64,000 nt of DNA from Streptomyces tibetensis (GTDB lineage: Bacteria; Actinomycetota; Actinomycetes; Streptomycetales; Streptomycetaceae). The stretch spans positions 186,001 to 250,000 of the forward strand of contig NZ_SZVW01000006.1 in the NCBI RefSeq assembly GCF_007655005.1. Reading direction: 5' to 3'. How positions within the stretch are numbered: position 1 is the stretch's first letter; the number at the start of each line of letters is the position of its first letter. A program made the position numbers and the translations under genes. A model generated the notes under the pieces. That model worked only from the letters and a program-made list of their open reading frames with translations, had not been told where the DNA came from and ran no database searches. This document shows positions 17,200-24,937 of the stretch, one piece after another.

Positions 17200-18003
17200 A
17201 TGAAGCTGGCGTTCTCCACCCTCGGTGTCCCCGGCCTGCCCCTGCCCGACGTCCTGCGGCTCGCGACCGCCCACGGCTATCACGGCGTGGAGCTGCGCAC
17301 CCATCCCGAGGAACCGGTCCACACCGGCCTCGGCCCCGCCGAACGGGCGGACGTCGCGGCCGAGTTCAAGGGAGCGGGCGTAGAGCTTTTGGGCCTGGCG
17401 GGCTACGCACGGGTCGCCGCGCCGGGCGACGACGAGCCCGTCCTGGCCGAGATCCGCGCCCTCCTCGACCTGGCCCGCGACCTCGGTGCCCCGTACGTCC
17501 GGGTGTTCCCCGGCGGCGACCTGGACGTCCAGACCCCCGAGGAGGCCGACGCGACGGCCGCCCGGCGGCTGGGCACGGCCGCCGAGTACGCGGGCGACCT
17601 GGGCGTGCGCATCCTCCTCGAAACCCACGACTCCCACCGCACCGCCGCCGACGCCATGCGGATCCTCGGCCTCGTGGGCCACCGCCAGGTCGGCGCCCTC
17701 TGGGACGTGATGCACACCTGGCTCGGCGGCGAACAGCCCTCCGAGACCTACGCGGCGCTCTCCCCCCACCTCGGCTACGTCCAGGTCAAGGACATCGCCT
17801 CCGTCGAGGACACCACCCCCCTGCCGCTCGGCGCGGGCGTGCTGCCCCTGGCCGAATGCGTCGAGGTCCTCTCCCGCCACAACTGGGACGGCTGGCTCTG
17901 CTGGGAGTACGAGAAGCGCTGGTACGAGGCGGCGCCGCCGTTGCCCGACCTCCTGGAGGCCGGGCGTGAGCACCTGAGCAGGTTGCTGAACGACTCGGCG
18001 TGA
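17200..18003 (+). CDS. Xylose isomerase-like TIM barrel sugar epimerase
   Basis: 267-residue AP_endonuc_2 superfamily protein. It starts MKLAFSTLGVPGLPL, with barrel strands ending in VELRTHPEE, VRVFPGGD, ILLETHDSH (metal Glu/His) and GALWDVMHTW. VQVKDI and WLCWEYEKRW carry the remaining metal ligands. The ATG at 17200 is preferred to the GTG at 17152, which adds a low-complexity lead. It may isomerise a sugar or a cyclitol; the substrate is unknown. Its stop is only 3 bases from the stop of the convergent MFS gene. Confidence 0.82.
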   Translation: MKLAFSTLGVPGLPLPDVLRLATAHGYHGVELRTHPEEPVHTGLGPAERADVAAEFKGAGVELLGLAGYARVAAPGDDEPVLAEIRALLDLARDLGAPYVRVFPGGDLDVQTPEEADATAARRLGTAAEYAGDLGVRILLETHDSHRTAADAMRILGLVGHRQVGALWDVMHTWLGGEQPSETYAALSPHLGYVQVKDIASVEDTTPLPLGAGVLPLAECVEVLSRHNWDGWLCWEYEKRWYEAAPPLPDLLEAGREHLSRLLNDSA

Positions 18004-18006
18004 GGG

Positions 18007-19203
18007 TCAGTCGCCGACGGGCCGGACCGCCACGGCCAGGACCATGAGCGACGCGGTGCCACCGCACAGCAGCATGAGCGTGGCCGGTGAGGTGCGGTCC
18101 AGGACGACGCCCCCGAGGAGCGCGCCGGTCGAGATGGTCGCCTGGAAGGAGGCCGTGAACAGGACCGAAGCCGCCTCCGGGGCGTCCGGGGCCGCCCTGG
18201 AGAACCAGGTCTGCGAGGCGACCGGCACGGCGCCGTACGCGGCGCCCCACACGAGCAGCAGCGCCACCGCGCCCGCGTCCCAGCGGCCGAGGACCGGAAG
18301 CAGGAAGGTCGCCGCGGCGATCAGGGCCGCGGCGATGCCGAAGACGGTGCGCGGGCGCCGGGCCACCCAGGCTCCGCCCAGTCCGTTGCCGAGGATGCCC
18401 GCGGCCCCGTAGAGCAGCAGGAGAGCGGTGACCGTGCCGCCGTCGGCGTGGGTGACCCGCTCCAGAAACGGGGTCACGTAGGTGTAGGCGCCGAAGTGGG
18501 CCAGCACCACGAGGAACGTCAGCAGGAGCGCGAGGCGGATGCCGGTGGTCCGCAGGAGGCCGCCGAGGACGCTCGGGCGGGTGGCCCGGACCGGGGGGAG
18601 CGGTGGCACGAGCCGGAGCAGCATGACCAGCACGCCGAGCGTGAGGACCCCCATGACGGTGAAGGCCGTCCGCCATCCGGCGAGGTTGCCGACGAGGGTG
18701 CCCGCCGGGACGCCCAGTACCGATCCCAGGGGCACCGCGGAGAAGATCACGGCCGTCGCCCTGTCGGCCGATCGCGGCGGCACCAGACGCTCCGCCAACC
18801 CGGCTCCGATCGACCAGAAGCCGCCGATCGTGATGCCGACCATGACCCGGGAGACCAGTACGAGCCAGTAGTCGGGGGCCGCCGCGGCGAGGAAGTTCGC
18901 CAGGGCCAGCAGGAGCGTGAACACGCACAGCATCAGGCGGCGGTCGAGGCGTGCCGTGGCCGTGGTGACCAGCGGAGCGGCGATCGCCGCCAGGAAGCCG
19001 GGCATGGTCATCATCAGCCCGGCCATCCCGTCCGAGACGGTGAAGTCGGCTCCGATGGAGGTCAGCAGGCCGATCGGCAGGATCTCGGTGGTGACGATGG
19101 CGAAGATCCCGAGGGTCACGGACACCACGGCCGCCCACCCTCCTCGCGAGGGCCGGGGGGACGAGGGCCGGTCGCGGACCGAGGCGGCGGTGGGTGTGGG
19201 CAT
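18007..19203 (-). CDS. MFS transporter (DHA1-type efflux)
   Basis: 398-residue major facilitator with about 12 membrane helices. The first loop region reads LPIGLLTSIGADFTVSDGMAGLMM and the motif-A-like loop is RLDRRLMLC; these features match AraJ/PbuE/NepI-like DHA1 exporters for sugars, nucleosides or drugs. The ATG at 19203 starts a short charged N-terminus before helix 1; a longer frame to 19287 is not supported. No regulator is adjacent except the MerR gene about 650 bases away. Confidence 0.85.
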   Translation of the reverse strand: MPTPTAASVRDRPSSPRPSRGGWAAVVSVTLGIFAIVTTEILPIGLLTSIGADFTVSDGMAGLMMTMPGFLAAIAAPLVTTATARLDRRLMLCVFTLLLALANFLAAAAPDYWLVLVSRVMVGITIGGFWSIGAGLAERLVPPRSADRATAVIFSAVPLGSVLGVPAGTLVGNLAGWRTAFTVMGVLTLGVLVMLLRLVPPLPPVRATRPSVLGGLLRTTGIRLALLLTFLVVLAHFGAYTYVTPFLERVTHADGGTVTALLLLYGAAGILGNGLGGAWVARRPRTVFGIAAALIAAATFLLPVLGRWDAGAVALLLVWGAAYGAVPVASQTWFSRAAPDAPEAASVLFTASFQATISTGALLGGVVLDRTSPATLMLLCGGTASLMVLAVAVRPVGD

Positions 19204-19347
19204 GGCGATCCGTCCTGTGGGAGGCAGCGCGTTCCGCTCACTCCAGCAGGCGTCCCTGGGGGTCGGCTGGCAGGTCTGCGACAGCACCCGTGCCGGTCAG
19301 GGGTGTTGTCGTAGACCTGCCGGTCAGGAACCGGCGCCCGGGGCCGG

Positions 19348-19813
19348 TCAGCGGGCGCCGGGCTTGCCGAACTCCTCGATCAGCACCGGGTACTGCTCCT
19401 TGCCGTGCCCGGCCGCGATCGCACGATCGGCCATCGCCTTGATCAGCCTCGGCAGCTCGGTGCCGACCCCCGCCGCCTCGCTCTCCTCGATCAGATGCGC
19501 CATCGCCCGCACGTCGGTCTCCAGCGACGACACCTAGGCCGGGAACGAGCCCCGGTCGATCTGCTCGGCGTACCCCGGCAGCCAGGTGGCCACCCCGGCG
19601 GCGATCTGCTGCGCGAACGGCGCGACCGGGCTCGACTGCATCGCCGACGGTCGGCGCCGACCGCGCGCCCTCGGCCACCAGCCGGTCGGCCTTGCCTGCA
19701 GTACGGTTCCACACGGTCGTGGGGTGCCCTGCCTTCAGGAACGCCCCGGCGAGTGCCCGACCCATCAGGCCAAGTCCGAGGACAGTCACGGGTGTTGTGG
19801 TGTTGTCGTCCAT
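19348..19813 (-). pseudogene. Imine reductase-like NAD(P) oxidoreductase, decayed
   Basis: The N-terminal Rossmann fold is intact (VTVLGLGLMGRALAGAF, then TTVWNRTAGKADRLV), but after about 60 residues the gene jumps to another frame. That frame encodes the C-terminal helices (APFAQQIAAGVATWLPGYAEQ and ETDVRAMAHLIEESEAAGV), interrupted by a TAG at 19534-19536. About 130 middle residues are missing. Family members are about 290 residues, so the gene has an internal deletion, a frameshift and a nonsense codon. It is divergent from an intact MerR gene that presumably controlled it. Confidence 0.8.
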
Positions 19814-19829
19814 GGCGGCATCGTCGACG

Positions 19830-19851
19830 TTGATACCGGTGTGAAGGTCAA
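19830..19851. promoter_or_regulatory. MerR-type dyad operator
   Basis: TTGATACC at one end and GGTCAA at the other (19830-19851) form an imperfect inverted repeat spanning the minus-strand -35 element TTGACC, the position MerR proteins use. It lies between the MerR gene and the imine reductase pseudogene. Confidence 0.5.
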
Positions 19852-19863
19852 GCGAGGTTGTCG

Positions 19864-20259
19864 ATGCGGATCGGGGAACTGAGCCGACGGACGGGCGTCA
19901 ACACCCACCAGCTGCGCTACTACGAGTCCCAGGGCCTGCTGGAACCGGCCCGCGGAGCGAACGGCTACCGCGAGTACGACGAGAGCGCCCTGCTGCGCGT
20001 GAAACAGATCCGCCACCTGCTCGGGGCCGGCCTGTCCTCGGAGGACATCGCCTATCTGCTGCCCTGCGCGGCGGGGGAGGCACCGACGCTGGTCGGGTGT
20101 CCCGAGTTGCTGGCCGCGATGCGGGCACGACTGCGGCGGCTGGACGACCAGCTGGCGAGCCTCGCGCAGTCCCGTGACGCCCTCGCCGACTACATCGAGG
20201 CGGCCGAACGCGGCGGCGGCAAGAGCTACCCGCCGCTCGGCCTCGCGCGGTCTTCCTAG
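19864..20259 (+). CDS. MerR-family transcriptional regulator
   Basis: 131-residue MerR protein. The winged helix-turn-helix is MRIGELSRRTGVNTHQLRYYE and continues with SQGLLEPARGANGYREYDE. A coiled-coil dimerisation helix covers about residues 75-115. The effector part is short, with Cys residues in LLPCAAG and LVGCPELL that might sense metal or thiol stress. The ATG at 19864 is preceded by AGCGAGG; an in-frame TTG two codons earlier is less likely. The stop overlaps the convergent DUF397 gene by four bases. Its probable target, the divergent oxidoreductase, is now a pseudogene. Confidence 0.85.
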   Translation: MRIGELSRRTGVNTHQLRYYESQGLLEPARGANGYREYDESALLRVKQIRHLLGAGLSSEDIAYLLPCAAGEAPTLVGCPELLAAMRARLRRLDDQLASLAQSRDALADYIEAAERGGGKSYPPLGLARSS

Positions 20260-20465
20260 GCCTCTATGTGCCCGTCCTTGACGGCGGCGACGAACGCGGT
20301 CCAGCCACGATGCGAGAAGACCAGGGCGGGCCCGTGGGCGGTCTTGCTGTCTCGTACCGGGAGGTCGGGGCGGCCGGGGGCGACTTCGAGGCACTCGCCT
20401 TGATCGCCGCCGCTGTAGCTGGACTTGTACCAGCCGGTGAGAGCGATGTGCTCACTGTCGATCAT
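20256..20465 (-). CDS. DUF397 small protein
   Basis: 69-residue DUF397 protein with the hallmark sequence WYKSSYSGGDQGECLEVA, the VRDSK strand and the SHRGWTAFVAAVK helix. In Streptomyces DUF397 genes sit directly after Scr1-type XRE regulator genes, as here (14-nt overlap), and are thought to act with or antagonise the regulator. The start at 20465 follows GGAGGAAC. Confidence 0.9.
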   Translation of the reverse strand: MIDSEHIALTGWYKSSYSGGDQGECLEVAPGRPDLPVRDSKTAHGPALVFSHRGWTAFVAAVKDGHIEA

Positions 20466-21276
20466 GCGTATGTTCCTCCGCTGCCGCCCTGACGAGGGCC
20501 AGTGACTCCTGCTGCGACAACGCGTCGCTCAGCGCCAGAGCGTAGGCGGTCTGACAGGCACTCACCAGAGCCGGATCGTCCATCAAGTTGCCGGTCTGGA
20601 AGCCTTCGACGTAGGCCACCGGGGCCGAGTCCTCGAAGGTCATGAGTGTGAGCAGACTCTGCATGAGTGCGTGCGCCCCCACGCCGTAGGAAAGGACGTG
20701 CAGGCGCAGCCGCCCTGACTCGGCCATGTCAGCGACCTTGTGCAACTGCTCTGCCATGACCTGCGGTCCGCCGACGCGACGGCGGAGGACCGCCTCGTCG
20801 AGCAGCGTCCAGACGACGGGCTGAGCTGGCCCGTCAAGGATTCGGCGGCGTTGCGTTCGAATGACAACGAGCTCGTCAAGTTCCTCGGGCGTGTGGTTGG
20901 GACGGTAGGCCCCGAACAGGGCGCGTGCGTAGTCGTCGGTCTGAAGCACTCCGGGAACCAGAGAGAGTGCGAACTGCTGGATCTGGGCTGCCAGTTGCTC
21001 CAGCTCGGCCACCGCCGCGAAATGGTCGGTGTAGCGCGACTCCAGGTCCTCCAACCACCGCGCGAAGAACCCGTCCGTCCCCAGCGCCCGGTCGATGCGC
21101 TGAGCGTCATCCGGCTTGGGGAGGCGTCTGCCTGCCTCGAAGTGACTGATCAGCGTGGGTGAGCACACCACCTGTTCGCCCAGCTCCTCCTGGGTGAGGC
21201 GGGCGGCGGTCCGCCTCAGCCGCATCTCCTCCCCGTACTTCTGACGCGGCGTCCGAAGCATGCGGCGTTCCTCCAT
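20452..21276 (-). CDS. Scr1-type XRE regulator (HTH plus DUF5753)
   Basis: 274-residue regulator. The N-terminal helix-turn-helix is MRLRRTAARLTQEELGEQV, and the C-terminal DUF5753 domain runs from about residue 95 with LVPGVLQTDDYARALF. This is the common Streptomyces partner of DUF397 proteins, some of which affect differentiation and antibiotic output. Two starts are possible: 21276 (GAGGGG upstream) and 21261 (GGAGG eight bases upstream); the longer is given. A perfect 7-bp inverted repeat lies 16-36 bases upstream. Confidence 0.88.
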   Translation of the reverse strand: MEERRMLRTPRQKYGEEMRLRRTAARLTQEELGEQVVCSPTLISHFEAGRRLPKPDDAQRIDRALGTDGFFARWLEDLESRYTDHFAAVAELEQLAAQIQQFALSLVPGVLQTDDYARALFGAYRPNHTPEELDELVVIRTQRRRILDGPAQPVVWTLLDEAVLRRRVGGPQVMAEQLHKVADMAESGRLRLHVLSYGVGAHALMQSLLTLMTFEDSAPVAYVEGFQTGNLMDDPALVSACQTAYALALSDALSQQESLALVRAAAEEHTHDRQ

Positions 21277-21291
21277 CGGCCAACCCCTCTT

Positions 21292-21312
21292 CTTGACAAG
21301 CCCGATGTCAAG
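21292..21312. promoter_or_regulatory. Inverted repeat before the Scr1-type regulator
   Basis: CTTGACA (21292-21298) and TGTCAAG (21306-21312) form a perfect dyad with a 7-bp centre and include a consensus -35 hexamer TTGACA on each strand. It is a likely promoter/operator for the regulator, possibly autoregulatory. Confidence 0.45.
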
Positions 21313-21408
21313 CTCCACCCCCTGGCAGCGTAGCGAGCGCCGACCCCACTCTGTGAGTGATCCAGAACAGAACGCAGTCACCGCAGGTGAGAGGGCAGGC
21401 AGACAGAC

Positions 21409-21609
21409 GTGGTAGACCTCATCGCCCGGCTCCTGGAACCGTTCCTCCGCATTCTTTTCCCTCCCCGGGGGAGGCGACGGCGATCGGCGGCACCATCCCC
21501 GAGTCCGTACACATGCCCGGTGGCCTGCTGCCGTCCCGACGCGCGTCCGCTCCGGGGAGAGGACAACCGACTGGTGCGCCCCTACCTGATGGCGGAGGCA
21601 GGCGCATGA
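21409..21609 (+). CDS. Small basic hypothetical protein
   Basis: 66-residue protein starting MVDLIARLLEPFLRILFPP, then a very basic stretch RGRRRRS and a C-terminal VRPYLMAEAGA. The RPYL motif near the end is seen in short Streptomyces proteins encoded beside Scr1/DUF397 loci. Its stop overlaps the next ATG (ATGA). Function unknown. The amphipathic start and basic linker suggest membrane association. Confidence 0.55.
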   Translation: MVDLIARLLEPFLRILFPPRGRRRRSAAPSPSPYTCPVACCRPDARPLRGEDNRLVRPYLMAEAGA

Positions 21610-21917
21610 CCGGCGGAGAACGCGACCGCGCGGTGGCCGGGCGGCGGCTGTTGCCGTGGACCGGCGCCGACGGCAGGCCGTGCTACCTCGTGGGCGACGG
21701 AACCGGCTACGTCTCACGGCTCGCCGACGAGATCGAGGACGTGCAGATCGACATGGCGGACCATCTGCTCGGGCATGCCGCCGAACTCCTCAGGGAGCGC
21801 CGAGTGACCGGCGCGGAGCTGCACTACCTGGCCCTGCGGCTCAGCGAGTCGCTGCGGGACGTCACGAGGGTCGCGGAGAGCAGAGGGGCGCGGCTCGCCC
21901 ACAGGTCCCGGCCATGA
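21606..21917 (+). CDS. Hypothetical protein coupled to the RPYL-motif protein
   Basis: 103-residue protein with LLPWTGADGRPCYLVGDGTGYVSRLADEIED-type N-terminal half and a helical C-terminal half (ADHLLGHAAELLRER). Proteins of this sort are common in Streptomyces next to XRE/DUF397 genes and have no known role. It is translationally coupled to the preceding gene by an ATGA overlap. The residue order suggests a small globular beta-alpha fold, cytoplasmic. Confidence 0.6.
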   Translation: MTGGERDRAVAGRRLLPWTGADGRPCYLVGDGTGYVSRLADEIEDVQIDMADHLLGHAAELLRERRVTGAELHYLALRLSESLRDVTRVAESRGARLAHRSRP

Positions 21918-21928
21918 CCGGGGCGAGG

Positions 21929-22531
21929 TCAGCGCGGATCGCTGCGCCGGGCGTACGCGCGGGCCGCGCGGGCGCGGTCGCCGCAGCGGGTGGAGCACCA
22001 GTGGCGGCGGCCGTGGCGGAGCAGGTAGCGGTTGCAGGGAGGGGAGCCGCAGGCGGTCAGGCGCGCGGCCGCGGGGGAGGTGAGCAGGTCGGCGGCGTCC
22101 GCGGCGAGGGTCGCCAGGGCGAGGTCGACGATGGCGGTGGTGGGATGGGGGGCCGTGCGGTAGGGGCCGGTCGTGTCGTCCCACCGCAGCAGCGGGGCCG
22201 TCGGGACCCTGGTCATCGCGTCGTTGACGGCCGCCACCGCGGCGGGCAGGGCCGGCACGCCGTCGGTGCGGGCGGCGAACAGCGACCTGATCTGTTCACG
22301 CAGCGACCGCAGCTGGGCCGCGCACATCTCCCGCATGCCGGCGTCGACGGGTGCGAGGCCGCGCTGGGTCAGCCAGTGGTTCGCCTGCGCGGGGGTGCCC
22401 AGGAGATCGAGCGTGCGCCCGCCGGGCAGTGCGATCGCGGTGTTGGCGAGGGCCAGCGAGGGGTGCTCCTCCTCGCCCTGGGCGGGCGGCGGGGCGGGCT
22501 GTTCGGTCACGGGCTCCTCCATGTTTCTCAT
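21929..22531 (-). CDS. CGNR zinc-finger / ABATE domain protein
   Basis: 200-residue protein with an N-terminal ABATE (putative stress-sensor) domain and a C-terminal CGNR-type zinc finger: CGSPPCNRYLLRHGRRHWC, then STRCGDR, giving four Cys ligands. These are putative transcription regulators; none is well characterised as far as I know. It is divergent from the MBL-fold gene, and three copies of a TCCGTGAG-type motif lie in the region between. Confidence 0.8.
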   Translation of the reverse strand: MRNMEEPVTEQPAPPPAQGEEEHPSLALANTAIALPGGRTLDLLGTPAQANHWLTQRGLAPVDAGMREMCAAQLRSLREQIRSLFAARTDGVPALPAAVAAVNDAMTRVPTAPLLRWDDTTGPYRTAPHPTTAIVDLALATLAADAADLLTSPAAARLTACGSPPCNRYLLRHGRRHWCSTRCGDRARAARAYARRSDPR

Positions 22532-22546
22532 GTTAAGGGTTGCCCG

Positions 22547-22602
22547 TATCCGTGAGAAGCGGCTACGGTCATCTCACGGTTCGATCGCGTCTATCCGTGA
22601 GG
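22547..22602. promoter_or_regulatory. Three copies of a TATCCGTGAG-type motif in a divergent promoter
   Basis: TATCCGTGAGA begins at 22547, its complement-oriented form TCTCACGG lies at 22572-22579, and TATCCGTGAG recurs at 22593-22602. The first two form an 8-bp inverted repeat. They may be sites for the CGNR protein or another regulator. Confidence 0.45.
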
Positions 22603-22608
22603 TGCTGC

Positions 22609-23409
22609 ATGTCTTCTGTTCCCGTGACGGCCGACTTCCCCGTCCGCGTCCTCGGCGGCCCGACCGCCCACTTCGAATACGGCGGCCTGCGCTTCCTGAC
22701 CGACCCGACGTTCGACGCCCCCGGTGACTACGCCCGGCCCGGGGGCCCGCTCCTGACCAAGACCGCGCCCGCCGCCGCCACGCCCGCCGACCTCGGCAGC
22801 GTCGACGTGGTGCTGCTCTCTCACGACGAGCACGCCGACAACCTCGACACCTCGGGCCGGGCCCTGCTCGCCGGCATACCCCTGACCTTGACCACGCCCG
22901 GCGGCGGCGAGCGTCTGCGCGAGAGCCTGGGGGACAGGGTCAGGGGCCTGGCCGACTGGGAGTCCGTCGAGCTGGAGCGCCCCGGCGGCGGCACGGTCAC
23001 CGTGACCGGCGTCCCTGCCCTGCACGGCCCCGGTCCCCGTGAGCAGGTCGAGGCGTTCACCGGCCAGGTCGTCGGCTTCGTCCTGACCGGCGAGGGCCTG
23101 CCCACCGTCTACGTCAGCGGCGACAACGCCTCACTCGACGCCGTCCGCGAGATCGCCGGCCGCTTCGGACCTGTCGACACCGCCGTCCTCTTCGCCGGCG
23201 CCCCCCGCTTCCCCGTCCTCTTCGACAACCGAGTCCTCGTCCTGGACAGCGCCATGGCCGCCGAGGCCGCACAGGTCCTCGGCGCCCGCCGCGTGGTCCC
23301 CGTCCACTACGACAGCTGGGCCCACTTCACTGAAGGGGGCGACGAGCTGGCGGCCGCCTTCGCCGCCGCCGGACTCGCCGACCGCCTGGACTGGGGCAAG
23401 GGCGCCTGA
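22609..23409 (+). CDS. MBL-fold metal-dependent hydrolase
   Basis: 266-residue metallo-beta-lactamase-fold protein of the UlaG-like type. Metal motif LLSHDEHADNLD is the HxxxHxD(N/H) signature, with later ligands in GVPALHGPG, YVSGDNAS and VPVHYDSW. The Asn in DN instead of the usual DH is a feature of this subgroup. The ATG at 22609 puts the beta-sheet start near residue 14. The substrate is unknown; UlaG-like members hydrolyse lactones or phosphodiesters. Confidence 0.8.
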   Translation: MSSVPVTADFPVRVLGGPTAHFEYGGLRFLTDPTFDAPGDYARPGGPLLTKTAPAAATPADLGSVDVVLLSHDEHADNLDTSGRALLAGIPLTLTTPGGGERLRESLGDRVRGLADWESVELERPGGGTVTVTGVPALHGPGPREQVEAFTGQVVGFVLTGEGLPTVYVSGDNASLDAVREIAGRFGPVDTAVLFAGAPRFPVLFDNRVLVLDSAMAAEAAQVLGARRVVPVHYDSWAHFTEGGDELAAAFAAAGLADRLDWGKGA

Positions 23410-23445
23410 CCTGCCTCCACTTCAGCCAAGGCGTCTGATCTTCCG

Positions 23446-24093
23446 TCACTTCCGCCAGAACAGGTGATGAACGACCCCGCTCGGGCTCGGCACCACATCG
23501 CAGTGGAAGCGGTCGAGCAGTTCCTCGGGGGACTCCCACAGCCGTGAGCCGGACCCGAGCACCACATCGGGCGAGACCGCCACGTGCAGCGTGTCGACCA
23601 GGTCGGCCTCCAGGAACTGCCGGATGACCGTCGCCCCGCCGCCGAGCCGGACGTCCTTGCCCCCGGCCGCCTTGCGCGCCTGGGCGAGGGCCTCGGCGAG
23701 ATCCCCGCCGACGAAGTGGAACGTCGTGTCGGAGAGGGTGAAGGAGGGGCGGTCGTGGTGGGTCATCACGAACACGGGCGTGTGGAAGGGGGGTTCGTCG
23801 CCCCACCAGCCCTGCCACTCGTGGTTCTCCCAAGGACCGCGCTGCGGACTGAACTTGTTGCGGCCCATGATCTCGGCGCCGATGTCGTGGTGGAAGTCGC
23901 GTACCAAGTAGTCGTCGAGGCCGCGGCTCCCGCCCGGGTCGGTGCGGTTCGGCCAGCTCGCGGTCGCCCCGGCCCAGGCGAACATCGTGCCGGGATCGGC
24001 GTGGCCGAAGGGCCGCTCCAGGCTCTGGCCCTCACCGGCACCGAATCCGTCACTCGAGACGTTGAAGTTCTGTACGCGCAGCAGCTGGGACAC
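23446..24093 (-). CDS. Dihydrofolate reductase-like (RibD_C) protein
   Basis: 215-residue RibD_C/DHFR-superfamily protein: NFNVSSDGFGAGEGQSLERP near the start, then GAEIMGRNKF, a tryptophan-rich insert (ENHEWQGWWGDEPPF), FVGGDLAEALAQA and LGGGATVIRQFLEADLVD. This subgroup is common in actinobacteria; substrate unknown. The GTG at 24093 has AGGAGGAG upstream. A tandem-repeat tract lies just upstream, toward the cupin gene. Confidence 0.8.
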   Translation of the reverse strand: MSQLLRVQNFNVSSDGFGAGEGQSLERPFGHADPGTMFAWAGATASWPNRTDPGGSRGLDDYLVRDFHHDIGAEIMGRNKFSPQRGPWENHEWQGWWGDEPPFHTPVFVMTHHDRPSFTLSDTTFHFVGGDLAEALAQARKAAGGKDVRLGGGATVIRQFLEADLVDTLHVAVSPDVVLGSGSRLWESPEELLDRFHCDVVPSPSGVVHHLFWRK

Positions 24094-24128
24094 GAGGCTC
24101 CTCCTGTGGTCGATGCAAGTGAGACCGC

Positions 24129-24276
24129 CCGGACCGGCAAAACTCATCGGCGCGGGACCGGCGAATCACCGGACCGGCGAGACCCATCGTGTGCGGGACC
24201 GGAGAATCAGCGGACCGGCGAGACCCATCGTGTGCGGGACCGGAGAATCACCGGACCGGCGAAGCTCATCGGCGTC
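24129..24276. repeat. 41-bp tandem repeat, about 3.5 copies
   Basis: Units start at 24152, 24193 and 24234, each beginning GCGGGACCGG and containing AATCACCGGACCGGCGA-like sequence; a half unit precedes them at 24129. The period is not a multiple of three and there are no spacers. It fills most of the space between the DHFR-like gene and the cupin gene. Confidence 0.85.
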
Positions 24277-24341
24277 CGCCGGGCGGACCACCGGACAGGC
24301 GATGCCCGTGAGCGCGGGACCGGCGCGGCACAAGCCCCGGC

Positions 24342-24707
24342 TCACCCGGCCTGCGCCACCACGTGGTCGATCACCTGCTTGAAGTCCGCGTCCGGGGAGA
24401 ACTCCACCAGCTCGGTGTCCGCCAGGGCGAGCGGCACATGGCCGGGGCCCCAGTAGTACGCCTGCCCCGCCTCGTACTCCTCCTCGCCGGTGGCCGTCCG
24501 CATCCGGATCCGGCCCTTCAGCAGATAACCCCAGTGCGGGCACTGGCACGCGTCGTCGGGCAGCCCCTTGAGGGCCGGGCCCATGTCCGTGCCCTGGGGC
24601 AGGGTGATGTAGCTGATCGACATACCACCCCCGATCGGCATGTTGCGCACCTCTACGCCTTCGCCTCCGAGCGCGACGGGCACGTCGTCGCGAGTCGCTG
24701 CCGTCAT
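24342..24707 (-). CDS. Cupin-domain protein
   Basis: 121-residue single-domain cupin. CPHWGYLLKGRIRMRT matches cupin motif 1 with one His, and AYYWGPGHVPLAL resembles motif 2, so at least part of the metal site is present. It is cytoplasmic and of unknown role. Its start region faces the ribose regulator gene across about 230 bases that contain two LacI operators. Confidence 0.75.
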   Translation of the reverse strand: MTAATRDDVPVALGGEGVEVRNMPIGGGMSISYITLPQGTDMGPALKGLPDDACQCPHWGYLLKGRIRMRTATGEEEYEAGQAYYWGPGHVPLALADTELVEFSPDADFKQVIDHVVAQAG

Positions 24708-24834
24708 GGCTCCTCCGCTCGCCGTGGAATCCGCCGTGGAAACGGACCTCCTCCCTCCACCCTGAACCGCCGGGGAGCCTCCCGCGACATCACGATCCGG
24801 TCAAGAGGTGCCGGCGGGGGCTTGATTTACCGCC

Positions 24835-24875
24835 GTGTAATCGATTCCATCCCTCCGTCGGTGTAATCGATTCCA
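24835..24875. promoter_or_regulatory. Twin LacI-type operators of the ribose operon
   Basis: GTGTAATCGATTCCA occurs twice (24835-24849 and 24861-24875), 26 bases apart (start to start). Each has the palindromic core AATCGATT (AANCGNTT). They lie 63 bases before the LacI-family gene and are likely autoregulatory sites. Confidence 0.75.
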
Positions 24876-24937
24876 CGAGCACACGCGCCCTACGTCGCGG
24901 GTGCTCCACGACTGATCCACAAGGAGGTGGAGCGGCG

